A stretch of DNA of 37,081 nt from Geminocystis sp. GBBB08 (GTDB lineage Bacteria; Cyanobacteriota; Cyanobacteriia; Cyanobacteriales; Cyanobacteriaceae). Of the stretch, positions 10,345 to 17,179 are shown one piece after another. Position 1 is the stretch's first letter. Every line of letters starts with the position of its first letter. Position numbers and translations under genes: made by a program. The stretch is from the NCBI RefSeq assembly GCF_016743215.1, contig NZ_VRZC01000019.1:1-37081 (forward strand), read 5' to 3'. The notes beneath the pieces are model-generated. The model made no database searches. It saw nothing but the letters and a program-made list of their open reading frames with translations, and had not been told where the DNA came from.

Positions 10345-11076
10345 GTGTTGGAAAAATTACCTCATCTCACAGCGATCATTGCCATCAGTGTTGATGGTAA
10401 AATTAGTGATGCGACTAATAGTCCTGCTAGATTTAGCAGTAAAATGGATTTAGATCATTTAGAAAGACAAATTTCTCTCCTTGATGCTATCATTTTTGGA
10501 GGAAATACAATACGTGCCTATGGTACAAGTTTAGTGATCAAAAATCCTGAATTATTAAATCAAAGACGAGCAAATAATCAACCTTTTCAACCGTTAAATA
10601 TAGTTTGTTCTGCGTCTGGTAATATTAACCCTGAAATGCGTTTTTTTTCTCAATGTTTACCTCGTGGTTTATTAACTACTAATGAAGGTTTATTAAATTG
10701 GCAAGAAAAAGTTAAGGATTATAATCAGCAAAAAAGTCAAGAAAAAGATAATTATTTTCAAGATTTTTTTATAAGTAATAATCCTCTTAATTGGCAGGAA
10801 ATATTAAAAGAGTTATGGGCTTTAAATTATAAAAAAATAGGAATTTTAGGAGGAAGTCAATTAATATCCTCACTTTTGGCTGAAAATTTAATTGATGAGT
10901 TATGGTTAACAATTTGCCCTTTAATTATTGGTAAAAAATTAGCACTAAGTTTTTTAGATCCTAATTTATTCGCAAATCTAAAGTTACCTATTAACTTAAA
11001 ATTATTAGAAGTAAAACAAGTAGATGAAGAAATTTTTTTACACTATCTAATTTTAAATAATGATAAATACGAGTAA
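10345..11076 (+). CDS. RibD C-terminal-type reductase (dihydrofolate reductase-like fold)
   Basis: This 243-residue protein matches the reductase half of RibD, which reduces the ribosyl-aminopyrimidine intermediate of riboflavin synthesis with NADPH. The visible blocks are AIIAISVDGKIS near residues 10-21, the nucleotide-binding LLDAIIFGGNTIRAYGT near 44-61 and GILGGSQLISSLL near 167-180, followed by DELWLTICPLIIGKK. There is no deaminase domain, so it is a stand-alone reductase, which in cyanobacteria may or may not serve riboflavin synthesis. The start is GTG at 10345, with TTG as the next codon; no in-frame ATG lies nearby and no clear ribosome binding site is seen. It sits 104 bp after gyrA. 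Confidence 0.82.
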   Translation: MLEKLPHLTAIIAISVDGKISDATNSPARFSSKMDLDHLERQISLLDAIIFGGNTIRAYGTSLVIKNPELLNQRRANNQPFQPLNIVCSASGNINPEMRFFSQCLPRGLLTTNEGLLNWQEKVKDYNQQKSQEKDNYFQDFFISNNPLNWQEILKELWALNYKKIGILGGSQLISSLLAENLIDELWLTICPLIIGKKLALSFLDPNLFANLKLPINLKLLEVKQVDEEIFLHYLILNNDKYE

Positions 11077-11082
11077 ACTAAA

Positions 11083-11113
11083 CTTTGCGTCTTTGCGTCT
11101 TTGCGAGAAAAAA
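11083..11113 (+). repeat. Heptamer repeat CTTTGCG(T)C x3 ending GAGAAAAAA
   Basis: Three CTTTGCG units in tandem end in AGAAAAAA, right after the RibD-like gene. Related copies lie at 13311-13342 (inverted), 15781-15812 and 29084-29115. Confidence 0.75.
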
Positions 11114-11194
11114 CAATAACTATTTAAAACAACAGAAGATAACAAAAGTTAAATAATTGCCCAAAACTGAGAAAAACTTAAAAAAAATATAGAT

Positions 11195-12424
11195 ATGAAT
11201 ATTGATTTACTAATAGAAGAAGCCGAGAAAAAACTATTACCAACTTTTGCTAACATTGATCAACAAGTCAAACAACATTTACAAAAAATTCTCTTTGCTT
11301 TTCGAGATAATCGAGTAGGAGTTCATCATTTTTCTAGTGTAACTGGTTATGGTCATGATGACTTAGGTAGAGAAGTTTTAGACAAGGTTTACGCTCAAAT
11401 TTTTCAGGCTGAAAGTGCGGCTGTTAGAGTACAATTTGTTTCTGGTACTCATGCGATCGCTTCTTGTCTATATGGAATACTACGACCCGGAGATGAAATG
11501 TTAGCTATAGCAGGGCATCCTTATGATACTTTAGAAGAAGTAATTGGAGTACGCAGCGAGGGACAAGGTTCACTACAAGAATTTGGAATAAGTTATCGAG
11601 AATTAGATTTAACTGCTGATGGTGGTATTGATTGGGATGGTTTAACTACAGCTATTCAACCTGAAACAAAATTGGTCTTAATTCAGCGATCGTGTGGTTA
11701 TTCATGGCGATCAAGTTTGAGCATAGCAGACATTGAGGGAATTGTCAAGGAAGTTAAGAGACAAAATCCTGAAACAGTGTGTTTTGTAGATAACTGTTAC
11801 GGTGAATTTATCGAAAATCTTGAGCCAACGGCGGTAGGAGTAGATTTAATGGCAGGATCATTAATTAAAAATCCTGGTGGTACAATAGTTACGGCAGGGG
11901 GTTATGTGGCAGGAAAAGAAGATTTAGTGGAAAAAGCCTGTTGTCGTCTCACTGCCCCAGGTATAGGTAGTAGTGGAGGGGCAACTTTTGAGCAAAATCG
12001 TCTCTTATTTCAAGGGTTATTTTTAGCCCCCCAAATGGTTGCTGAAGCTATCAAGGGTAGTCATCTTATTGCCTATGTTTTTTCGGAGTTAGGTTATGAA
12101 GTCAATCCTTTACCTTTTATTCCCCGAAGGGATATTATTCAAGGGGTAAAACTACGCAATCCTGATAAATTAGTAGCTTTTTGCCGTGCTATTCAACGTA
12201 ACTCACCAGTAGGATCTTATTTAGATCCCATACCTGCACCAATGCCTGGTTATGAAAGTAATTTAGTCATGGCGGGAGGAACTTTTATTGATGGTAGCAC
12301 ATCAGAATTTTCTGCTGATGGCCCTTTAAGAGAACCTTATATTGTATTCTGCCAAGGTGGTACTCATTGGACTCATACGGCGATCGCCATAACCGAAGCG
12401 GTAAAAGCAATTATTGCTGATTAA
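11195..12424 (+). CDS. PLP-dependent methionine gamma-lyase / aluminium-resistance family protein
   Basis: The 409-residue protein belongs to the cysteine/methionine-metabolism fold-type I family often annotated as aluminium resistance protein or methionine gamma-lyase-like. PLP ligands are visible: SGTHA at residues 83-87 for the phosphate, Asp199 in FVDNCYGEF and the Schiff-base lysine Lys225 in GSLIKNPGG. The true substrate is not established for the family; C-S lyase activity is the usual assumption. Its location near a sulfur-acquisition island is suggestive only. ATG 11195 opens with MNIDLLIEEAEKK. The gene converges with pedR: the two stop codons overlap at 12421-12424, so there is no room for a terminator between them. 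Confidence 0.88.
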   Translation: MNIDLLIEEAEKKLLPTFANIDQQVKQHLQKILFAFRDNRVGVHHFSSVTGYGHDDLGREVLDKVYAQIFQAESAAVRVQFVSGTHAIASCLYGILRPGDEMLAIAGHPYDTLEEVIGVRSEGQGSLQEFGISYRELDLTADGGIDWDGLTTAIQPETKLVLIQRSCGYSWRSSLSIADIEGIVKEVKRQNPETVCFVDNCYGEFIENLEPTAVGVDLMAGSLIKNPGGTIVTAGGYVAGKEDLVEKACCRLTAPGIGSSGGATFEQNRLLFQGLFLAPQMVAEAIKGSHLIAYVFSELGYEVNPLPFIPRRDIIQGVKLRNPDKLVAFCRAIQRNSPVGSYLDPIPAPMPGYESNLVMAGGTFIDGSTSEFSADGPLREPYIVFCQGGTHWTHTAIAITEAVKAIIAD

Positions 12425-12690
12425 GGAGAATCAGAAGGGCTAGGTAAAACACAACAGTTAATTTCATCAAGGCAAATTTTTCCCCATTGTAAAGCCCAAC
12501 GGACTAATTCCACTCGATTATCAGTTTTTGTTTTTGTGAGAATATTACTGATATGATTATCTACAGTTCTTTTGCTGATCTCCAATTTTTGAGCAATATC
12601 ATGATTGGTTAATCCAGTGGCGACTAATTCTAATATTTCTAATTCTCGTTGAGAGAGAGATGTTGATTCTGTTATTTTGCCACTACTCAT
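12421..12690 (-). CDS. pedR: Small LuxR-type redox regulator, PedR-like
   Basis: This 89-residue protein is little more than a LuxR/NarL helix-turn-helix (residues 12-66: LSQRELEILELVATGLTNHDIA...). It has no receiver domain. The tail GKICLDEINCC carries Cys73, Cys79 and Cys80. The size, the HTH and the cysteine-bearing tail match PedR (Ssl0564 of Synechocystis), a regulator known to respond to photosynthetic electron transport through thioredoxin and a conserved cysteine. By analogy it would switch light-dependent genes according to redox state. It starts at ATG 12690 with its own 204-bp upstream gap and ends in a 4-bp overlap with the convergent PLP enzyme gene. The assignment rests on recognition of the family, not on an alignment. 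Confidence 0.85.
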   Translation of the reverse strand: MSSGKITESTSLSQRELEILELVATGLTNHDIAQKLEISKRTVDNHISNILTKTKTDNRVELVRWALQWGKICLDEINCCVLPSPSDSP

Positions 12691-12894
12691 AAGTCTTTTG
12701 TACCAAGTAAATTTGCTTATAGTTTCTCATTTCATTCTAACTAAAAGTGTCAGAGAAAAATATTTAATTTGACTTAGCAGAAATTAGTAAAAAAGAGTAA
12801 ACCTAACCGATAAAATTTTTTTCGATTCAAATGAAAAGTTATTTCCCCATTATCAATAGATAATTACAATTTTATAATAGATTGTTTTATCACA

Positions 12895-13308
12895 CTACAT
12901 AATTAATATATCACTGGGATCGGCTGGGGTGGTAAACACAAAATAAATAATCCCCGATCCTAAAAGTGTAATCGCCAAACTGAACAAAATGACCCATCGA
13001 TCTGGTGGTTCATAAGTATCTTCCTCGATGTCTCGACGCACGACAAAGTATTGTACTGTGGAGAGTAAAACCGTTAATAAACCCACTAAAGAAAAAACTA
13101 ACCCCATTTTCCAGCCTAAACCGGGGCGAGGTAATTCGGGAGGATGAAAGGCACGAAGTCTTAAAATTACTACCCCAAATCCCATTAAGCTGACAGCAGT
13201 ACGCATCCAAGCTAAATAAGTACGTTCGTTCGCTAAGTGATCTCTGGTACGAGAGGGGTTGAGTTTTTTGGCATTAGCTGAGGTTTCTTTGGTTGATTTA
13301 AAAAGCAT
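12895..13308 (-). CDS. DUF202 (YidH-type) small membrane protein
   Basis: From ATG 13308 the protein has 137 residues. It begins with the DUF202 hallmark DHLANERTYLAWMRTAVSLMGFGVVILRL (residues 23-51), then has further hydrophobic helices at about 66-90 and 106-126, giving three membrane segments. The function of DUF202 is unknown; E. coli YidH is the best-known relative. The reading frame stays open up to 13458, but that extension translates the CTTTGCG repeat and overlaps the next gene, so I reject it. It lies downstream of the CadD-like gene on the same strand, 92 bp away, and could share its transcript. Confidence 0.85.
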   Translation of the reverse strand: MLFKSTKETSANAKKLNPSRTRDHLANERTYLAWMRTAVSLMGFGVVILRLRAFHPPELPRPGLGWKMGLVFSLVGLLTVLLSTVQYFVVRRDIEEDTYEPPDRWVILFSLAITLLGSGIIYFVFTTPADPSDILIM

Positions 13309-13310
13309 AT

Positions 13311-13342
13311 TTTTTTCTCGCAAAGGCGCAAAGACGCAAAGG
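13311..13342 (-). repeat. Heptamer repeat CTTTGCG x3 (inverted copy)
   Basis: On the minus strand it reads CTTTGCGTC TTTGCGCC TTTGCGAGAAAAAA and ends 3 bp before the DUF202 start codon. It belongs to the family at 11083, 15781 and 29084. The A-run before the ATG is part of the repeat, so the leader of DUF202 is repeat-derived. Confidence 0.75.
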
Positions 13343-13400
13343 GTTTTGTGTGATTTTTTTTTGTAAGTTGAAGGTAGCAAAGGATTTTTGTCTTTAAATC

Positions 13401-14105
13401 CTAAATTTTTCTGCTTTCTTCTTCGGTAAGTCGATTTTGTTCTAAATTTACTGCCCAAAGGTAGCTAACAATTAAGGCTAGAGATGATAACCAGAGGTTT
13501 TCTTGCACTATATATACTCCTAAGCCAATTAAGACACAGGGTACTAAAGTGTTTCCGTAACTATTTAGTAATCGCTCGATGGAACTGACATTAGTCAATT
13601 TATAGGCAATAAAACACCATACCGCTACTAATAATAAAAATGTTACCACCGTTATTAATAATCCTTGTACTGTACTACTGGCAAATAAGGGAAAATATAC
13701 ACTGATATTATCACTACCGTTGGCGATCGTTACTGCCGCTACTCCATAGGTTTGGGGTGACAAAATACGGGTTAACCAGTTCGATTTATCTTGACTAATC
13801 ACAATATTGTCATCGTCTTTATCTTCCTCTTCTTGCTCCTTCAAAAGGTAGCTAATACCCAAAATCACGGGAATAATCCCTAAATATTTTAAGAGGTGAG
13901 TAGGAATCAGAAAATTACCGAAAAACCCTGGTAAACTCGCTAAAACCAACAAAATAAACCCTAAATATTGACCAATTACAATCTGCCGACGACGAAATAA
14001 TACATTCACCTGCGCAAAAAATAAAGTCAAAATCATGATGTCATCTAAGTTGGTAACGGTAAAAGTAGCGATCGCCTTAATCATGGCTGTTATAAAATCG
14101 GTCAT
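13401..14105 (-). CDS. CadD-like cadmium/cation resistance transporter (copy A)
   Basis: The 234-residue protein is a polytopic membrane protein of the cadmium resistance transporter (Cad) family in the LysE superfamily. It has about five to six hydrophobic helices, an intramembrane acidic motif TNLDD (residues 18-22) and a second one, NGSDN (129-133), in QTYGVAAVTIANGSDNISVY. A very acidic loop EQEEEDKDDDN lies at 90-100. I chose ATG 14105: GAGGA lies about 8 bp upstream, and the two other copies in this window then align residue for residue at the DD pair (21-22). A TTG 27 bp upstream is less likely. The family exports or sequesters Cd2+ in Gram-positives; the substrate in cyanobacteria is unknown. 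It diverges from the CRP-type regulator at 14375, which may control it. Confidence 0.85.
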   Translation of the reverse strand: MTDFITAMIKAIATFTVTNLDDIMILTLFFAQVNVLFRRRQIVIGQYLGFILLVLASLPGFFGNFLIPTHLLKYLGIIPVILGISYLLKEQEEEDKDDDNIVISQDKSNWLTRILSPQTYGVAAVTIANGSDNISVYFPLFASSTVQGLLITVVTFLLLVAVWCFIAYKLTNVSSIERLLNSYGNTLVPCVLIGLGVYIVQENLWLSSLALIVSYLWAVNLEQNRLTEEESRKI

Positions 14106-14315
14106 ATCTATTTTTTCCTCTATAAAAATCAAGAATTATTTTATTCTTACCTTCACTTTAGAAGTCATGACCTATAAAAATCAAACGCTTTTTTTTGTTC
14201 AATCCATAAATAAAAATGATAACTAAATAAGCTCAATTGCATATAGTGAGTATTTAGGGGCAAAAATCATACTCAAAATAATGCAATCATAAAAAAAATA
14301 AAGATGAAATTAGAT

Positions 14316-14334
14316 ACATTTTAAAATAAAATGT
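14316..14334. promoter_or_regulatory. Perfect inverted repeat upstream of the CRP-type regulator
   Basis: ACATTTTA-AAA-TAAAATGT has 8-bp arms and a 3-bp centre. It sits 40 bp before the start codon at 14375, in the gap shared with the divergent CadD-like gene. The dyad suits a dimeric HTH regulator, perhaps autoregulation. The role is inferred. Confidence 0.45.
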
Positions 14335-14374
14335 GGCAAAATGGAAGTCCTAGATCAAAAAAAGGTGTAACGAT

Positions 14375-14956
14375 ATGACAGCTACCCCACTACGAAACTT
14401 GATTGCCCTATCAGGGTTAAAACAATTCCCCTCCCCTCAAACTTTTTATGTGAGACGTTCTTTTTTACCTATGGGTAGAGATTGTTATTGGCAAATTAAC
14501 TCAGGAGTAGTGCGCACTTACAGTTGGCTAGATGATGGTTCGATAGTCGTTTATGGTTTATGGGGAGAAGGAGACATTATTTCCCCTTTACTGGCTAAAT
14601 CAGACTTACAGATGGAATGTATGACAGATGTAAAAGTATCCTCTCTTTCCCTCGATCGTCTGATAGAAGTTAATCAAGCTCTCATCAATCAAACAAAAGA
14701 GTTACAAGAATTAATCAATATTAAACAATATCGCCCTGTCAACACAGCCTTGATCAAATTATTAAAATGGTTAAGTAATAAATTTGGTCATCGCACCCAC
14801 AATGGTATTTTAATTGACCTACGGCTAACCCACCAACAAATAGCCGAAACTCTTGGCACAACTAGGGTAACGGTTACTCGTCTTCTCACCATCTTTGAAC
14901 ATCAAGGCAAGATTGATCGAACATCCAACGGCAAAATTATCATAAAAAACAATTGA
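14375..14956 (+). CDS. CRP/FNR-family transcriptional regulator
   Basis: The protein has 193 residues. The N-terminal half (about 20-95) is a cut-down cyclic-nucleotide-type beta barrel without the Arg-Ala-Ser phosphate cassette that binds cAMP in CRP, so cAMP is an unlikely ligand. The DNA-binding helix-turn-helix LTHQQIAETLGTTRVTVTRLL at residues 151-171 is close to that of NtcA and other cyanobacterial CRP-type regulators. The start ATG 14375 has AAGGTG upstream. It is divergent from a CadD-like gene and followed at 79 bp by a small exported protein. Synechococcus 7942 has a CRP-type regulator, CysR, inside its sulfate-permease cluster; equivalence with this gene is only a hypothesis, since the nearest sulfate gene is 5-6 kb away. 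Confidence 0.88.
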   Translation: MTATPLRNLIALSGLKQFPSPQTFYVRRSFLPMGRDCYWQINSGVVRTYSWLDDGSIVVYGLWGEGDIISPLLAKSDLQMECMTDVKVSSLSLDRLIEVNQALINQTKELQELINIKQYRPVNTALIKLLKWLSNKFGHRTHNGILIDLRLTHQQIAETLGTTRVTVTRLLTIFEHQGKIDRTSNGKIIIKNN

Positions 14957-15035
14957 AAAAATGTTTAAAAACAAGTAAAATCAATATTTAATTGCTCTAA
15001 AAATAAAATAGAGCTTATTTCATCAGGAGAAAATC

Positions 15036-15653
15036 ATGAAAAAAGTCAAAATTTGGCTTATCAGTCTGCTTTGTATTGTTACCCTTTTCATCGCTAGTCC
15101 AGCTTTAGCAGATAGAATTGCCAAAAAAAGTCCCGATTACCCTGTAGTGGTGGAAAACCTCAACCAACTTTTAACCATTAAGGCAGATCCACAACAAACA
15201 GAGTACACACCTGAAGCTCTAACTCAGGAAATAAGCAAATTAGAATTTCAGAAATATGTGTTAGAAACCGCAGAAGATTGGGGGATTTGCCGTAATGAAA
15301 CAGGAAAAAATCTCGCCATTTACGCTCGTAATCCAAAAAAAGGCACTCCTACCTCTATCTTTTATCTAGGAAATGGACAAGAAACTGATGATAACTGGGA
15401 TTGTGAAGGAGTTTATATTCCCAATGATCGCTTAGTAGCTTCTTTAGAACTTCCTAGTGGACAACCCTCTGTAGTCCAAATTCTTGATGGTACAAGTTTA
15501 ACCATTAGTGCAAATCCTGACACGGGCGAATTATCGTTAGATGTACCCTCCGCCCTTGTGGAAGTAGTAGATCCAGCAAATACAACATTAACTATTCCCA
15601 ATATCACTCAAGCAGAAGTGGATGCACAAATAGCTAATGCACCCATTGATTAA
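15036..15653 (+). CDS. Small exported protein of unknown function
   Basis: I recognise no family. The 205-residue protein starts at ATG 15036 behind a good ribosome binding site (CAGGAG, 6-7 bp spacing). A classical signal peptide covers residues 1-25 (KKVKIW, hydrophobic 8-20, cleavage after SPALA). The mature part has only two cysteines, Cys85 (DWGICRNETGKN) and Cys123 (DNWDCEGVYI), well placed for one disulfide. Its acidic, beta-rich C-terminus has stretches such as SLDVPSALVEVVD. It is probably periplasmic or lumenal. It lies 79 bp behind the CRP-type regulator and may be in the same transcript or a target of it. Confidence 0.75.
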   Translation: MKKVKIWLISLLCIVTLFIASPALADRIAKKSPDYPVVVENLNQLLTIKADPQQTEYTPEALTQEISKLEFQKYVLETAEDWGICRNETGKNLAIYARNPKKGTPTSIFYLGNGQETDDNWDCEGVYIPNDRLVASLELPSGQPSVVQILDGTSLTISANPDTGELSLDVPSALVEVVDPANTTLTIPNITQAEVDAQIANAPID

Positions 15654-15680
15654 ATTCCATTGAAAATATAGCGAAAAATG

Positions 15681-15700
15681 TAGGGTGGGCGATGCCCACC
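15681..15700. repeat. Dispersed palindrome GGTGGGC-GAT-GCCCACC
   Basis: Seven-base arms around GAT at 15684-15700, preceded by TAG. It is an inverted copy of the units at 10296 and 20943. Confidence 0.75.
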
Positions 15701-15780
15701 GCCTCCCTATAGGTAATTTTTAAAATCTGGATTTGTATAAATTCTCTTGCTTAAACCTTCATCTAAAAACCGTTTTTCAT

Positions 15781-15812
15781 CTTTGCGTCTTTGCGCCTTT
15801 GCGAGAGGAAAA
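15781..15812 (+). repeat. Heptamer repeat CTTTGCG x3 ending GAGAGGAAAAA
   Basis: CTTTGCGTC TTTGCGCC TTTGCGAGAGG; same family as 11083, 13311 and 29084. Confidence 0.75.
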
Positions 15813-15923
15813 ATTAACCATAAAAATATAGCAATTCTATTTGAGTCATAAGAATGTGTTCCCTCCAACTTCCCTTTATTTAAGGGGGACTTTAATTTAA
15901 AATTCTCACCAATAATTTAAGAG

Positions 15924-15946
15924 AAGGGATTTTATCCCTTTTTTTT
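15924..15946 (+). terminator. Rho-independent terminator-like hairpin just before lysR
   Basis: Stem AAGGGAT-TTT-ATCCCTT followed by a run of T to 15946. It is the best terminator shape in the window. It lies only 25 bp before the LysR start, so it either ends transcripts from the 15036 gene late or attenuates lysR. Confidence 0.65.
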
Positions 15947-15971
15947 GCGATTTTTGTTAAAAAAATAAACT

Positions 15972-16904
15972 ATGGCACAAATGACATTAGATCAGTTACG
16001 AGTATTTTTAACAGTCGCTGAATATTTGCATTTTACTCGTGCTGCTGATGCTTTATATATCACTCAACCTGCGGTTAGTGCGGCGATTCATAATTTAGAA
16101 ACAGAATATGGAATAAAATTATTTCACCGTTTAGGTAGAAGAATTGAACTAACAGAAGCAGGCCAATTATTATGTATAGAAGCTCGAAAAATTTTAGAAC
16201 AAGTTGCTTTAACAGAAAGGGCATTAAAAGAGTTAAGTAATTTACAAAGAGGAGAATTAAAATTAGGTTCTAGTTTAACTATTGGTAATTATTGGTTGCC
16301 GGAAAAAATTAGTCAATTTCAATGTCATTATCCTAATATAAATATTAATTGTACCCTTGCTAATAGTGAAGAAATTTGTTTAGGTACGGAGGCAGGAAAA
16401 TTTGATTTAGGCTTAATTGAAGGAGGCGTAAAAGCAGATTTAAAAGAAGTTTTATATCAGGAAAAAATCGGTAGTGATCGACTTTTAATCGTGGTGGGAA
16501 AACAACACCCTTGGTTTAATTTAGAGAGTGTAAAATTAAGCGATTTATACAATACAGACTGGATTATGAGAGAGCCAGGTTCAGGCACACAACAAAGATT
16601 AGAAGAAGCTTTGATTCAGTGGGGCATTGTACCAGAAAAACTAAAAACTACTTTAATTTTTAATACTGGTGAAATGATTAAAGCCGTTTTAGAAAATAGT
16701 CAAACGGCGGCAGGAATATCGGAATTAATGGTCAAAAAAGAGATTAAATTAGGTACTTTAAAAGCTATAAAAATTTACCACGATCGAGGTAAAAAATATC
16801 AAGAATTAGAAATGACTCGACCATTTTTGAAGATTAAACATAAAGAGAGATTTCAAACAAAAGTTGCTCAAGTTTTTGAAAAATTACTATCTTTAACAGA
16901 GTAA
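15972..16904 (+). CDS. LysR-type transcriptional regulator
   Basis: The 310-residue protein has the standard LysR layout. A winged HTH covers residues 5-63 (LRVFLTVAEYLHFTRAADALYITQPAVSAAIHNLE, then LFHRLGRRIELTEAG), a linker helix follows to about 95, and the periplasmic-binding-like effector domain begins at LKLGSSLTIGNYWLP. The start ATG 15972 has no obvious ribosome binding site. LysR proteins usually bind near their own gene and near a divergent or nearby target. The following genes are an FAD/NAD(P)-binding protein (opposite strand) and cysteine synthase, so a CysB/CysL-like role in sulfur control is possible but unproven; no effector can be read from the sequence. Confidence 0.93.
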   Translation: MAQMTLDQLRVFLTVAEYLHFTRAADALYITQPAVSAAIHNLETEYGIKLFHRLGRRIELTEAGQLLCIEARKILEQVALTERALKELSNLQRGELKLGSSLTIGNYWLPEKISQFQCHYPNININCTLANSEEICLGTEAGKFDLGLIEGGVKADLKEVLYQEKIGSDRLLIVVGKQHPWFNLESVKLSDLYNTDWIMREPGSGTQQRLEEALIQWGIVPEKLKTTLIFNTGEMIKAVLENSQTAAGISELMVKKEIKLGTLKAIKIYHDRGKKYQELEMTRPFLKIKHKERFQTKVAQVFEKLLSLTE

Positions 16905-16984
16905 ATATACAGATCAATCCTTTGGGCAAGGGAAGGCAAGGGGTTTAAACCTCTTGTTAATGTCAATAGCATCATGGCTACTGC

Positions 16985-17109
16985 TATAGAACCTATTTGA
17001 TATTTACGCCTGTAACCCAAATAACAAAAGGCTTTGACGAGATTAAAGTATTTCTTCTGAAATCATTATTATGTAACCATTCTAAAAAAGATACCAAATG
17101 GGTTCTATA
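16985..17109. mobile_element. Possible MITE: 125 bp with 19-bp inverted ends and flanking TA
   Basis: The left end TATAGAACCTATTTGATAT (16985-17003) and the right end, read on the other strand as TATAGAACCCATTTGGTAT (17091-17109), match at 17 of 19 positions. TA lies at both outer edges, as expected for IS630/Tc1-mariner-type target duplications. On the minus strand a short open stretch (FQKKYFNLVKAFCYLGYRRK) runs through the left end, perhaps a relic of coding sequence. The element is too short to encode a transposase. Confidence 0.5.
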
Positions 17110-17134
17110 TAATAGGGACAGTTTCAGCTGTTAT

Positions 17135-17163
17135 GATAAGCCTTAAAAGGCTCACTACTAACC
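17135..17163. repeat. Dispersed GTAGTNAGGGCTTTAGCCCT-type repeat
   Basis: On the minus strand it reads GGTTAGTAGTGAGCCTTTTAAGGCTTATC, a variant of the hairpin repeat seen at 18721-18748 and 27429-27454. Confidence 0.45.
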
Positions 17164-17179
17164 AGAGTTTCTTCATACA

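Larger units (their letters stand above)
15654..15971. other. 318-bp intergenic gap filled with repeats
   Basis: It holds a dispersed palindrome (15681-15700), a CTTTGCG repeat (15781-15812) and a terminator-like hairpin (15924-15946). There is no gene I can support. Confidence 0.6.

Noticed and set aside
12895-13458. Longer form of the DUF202 protein starting at 13458
   Set aside because: The added N-terminus translates the CTTTGCG repeat and overlaps the CadD-like gene; the ATG at 13308 fits the family.
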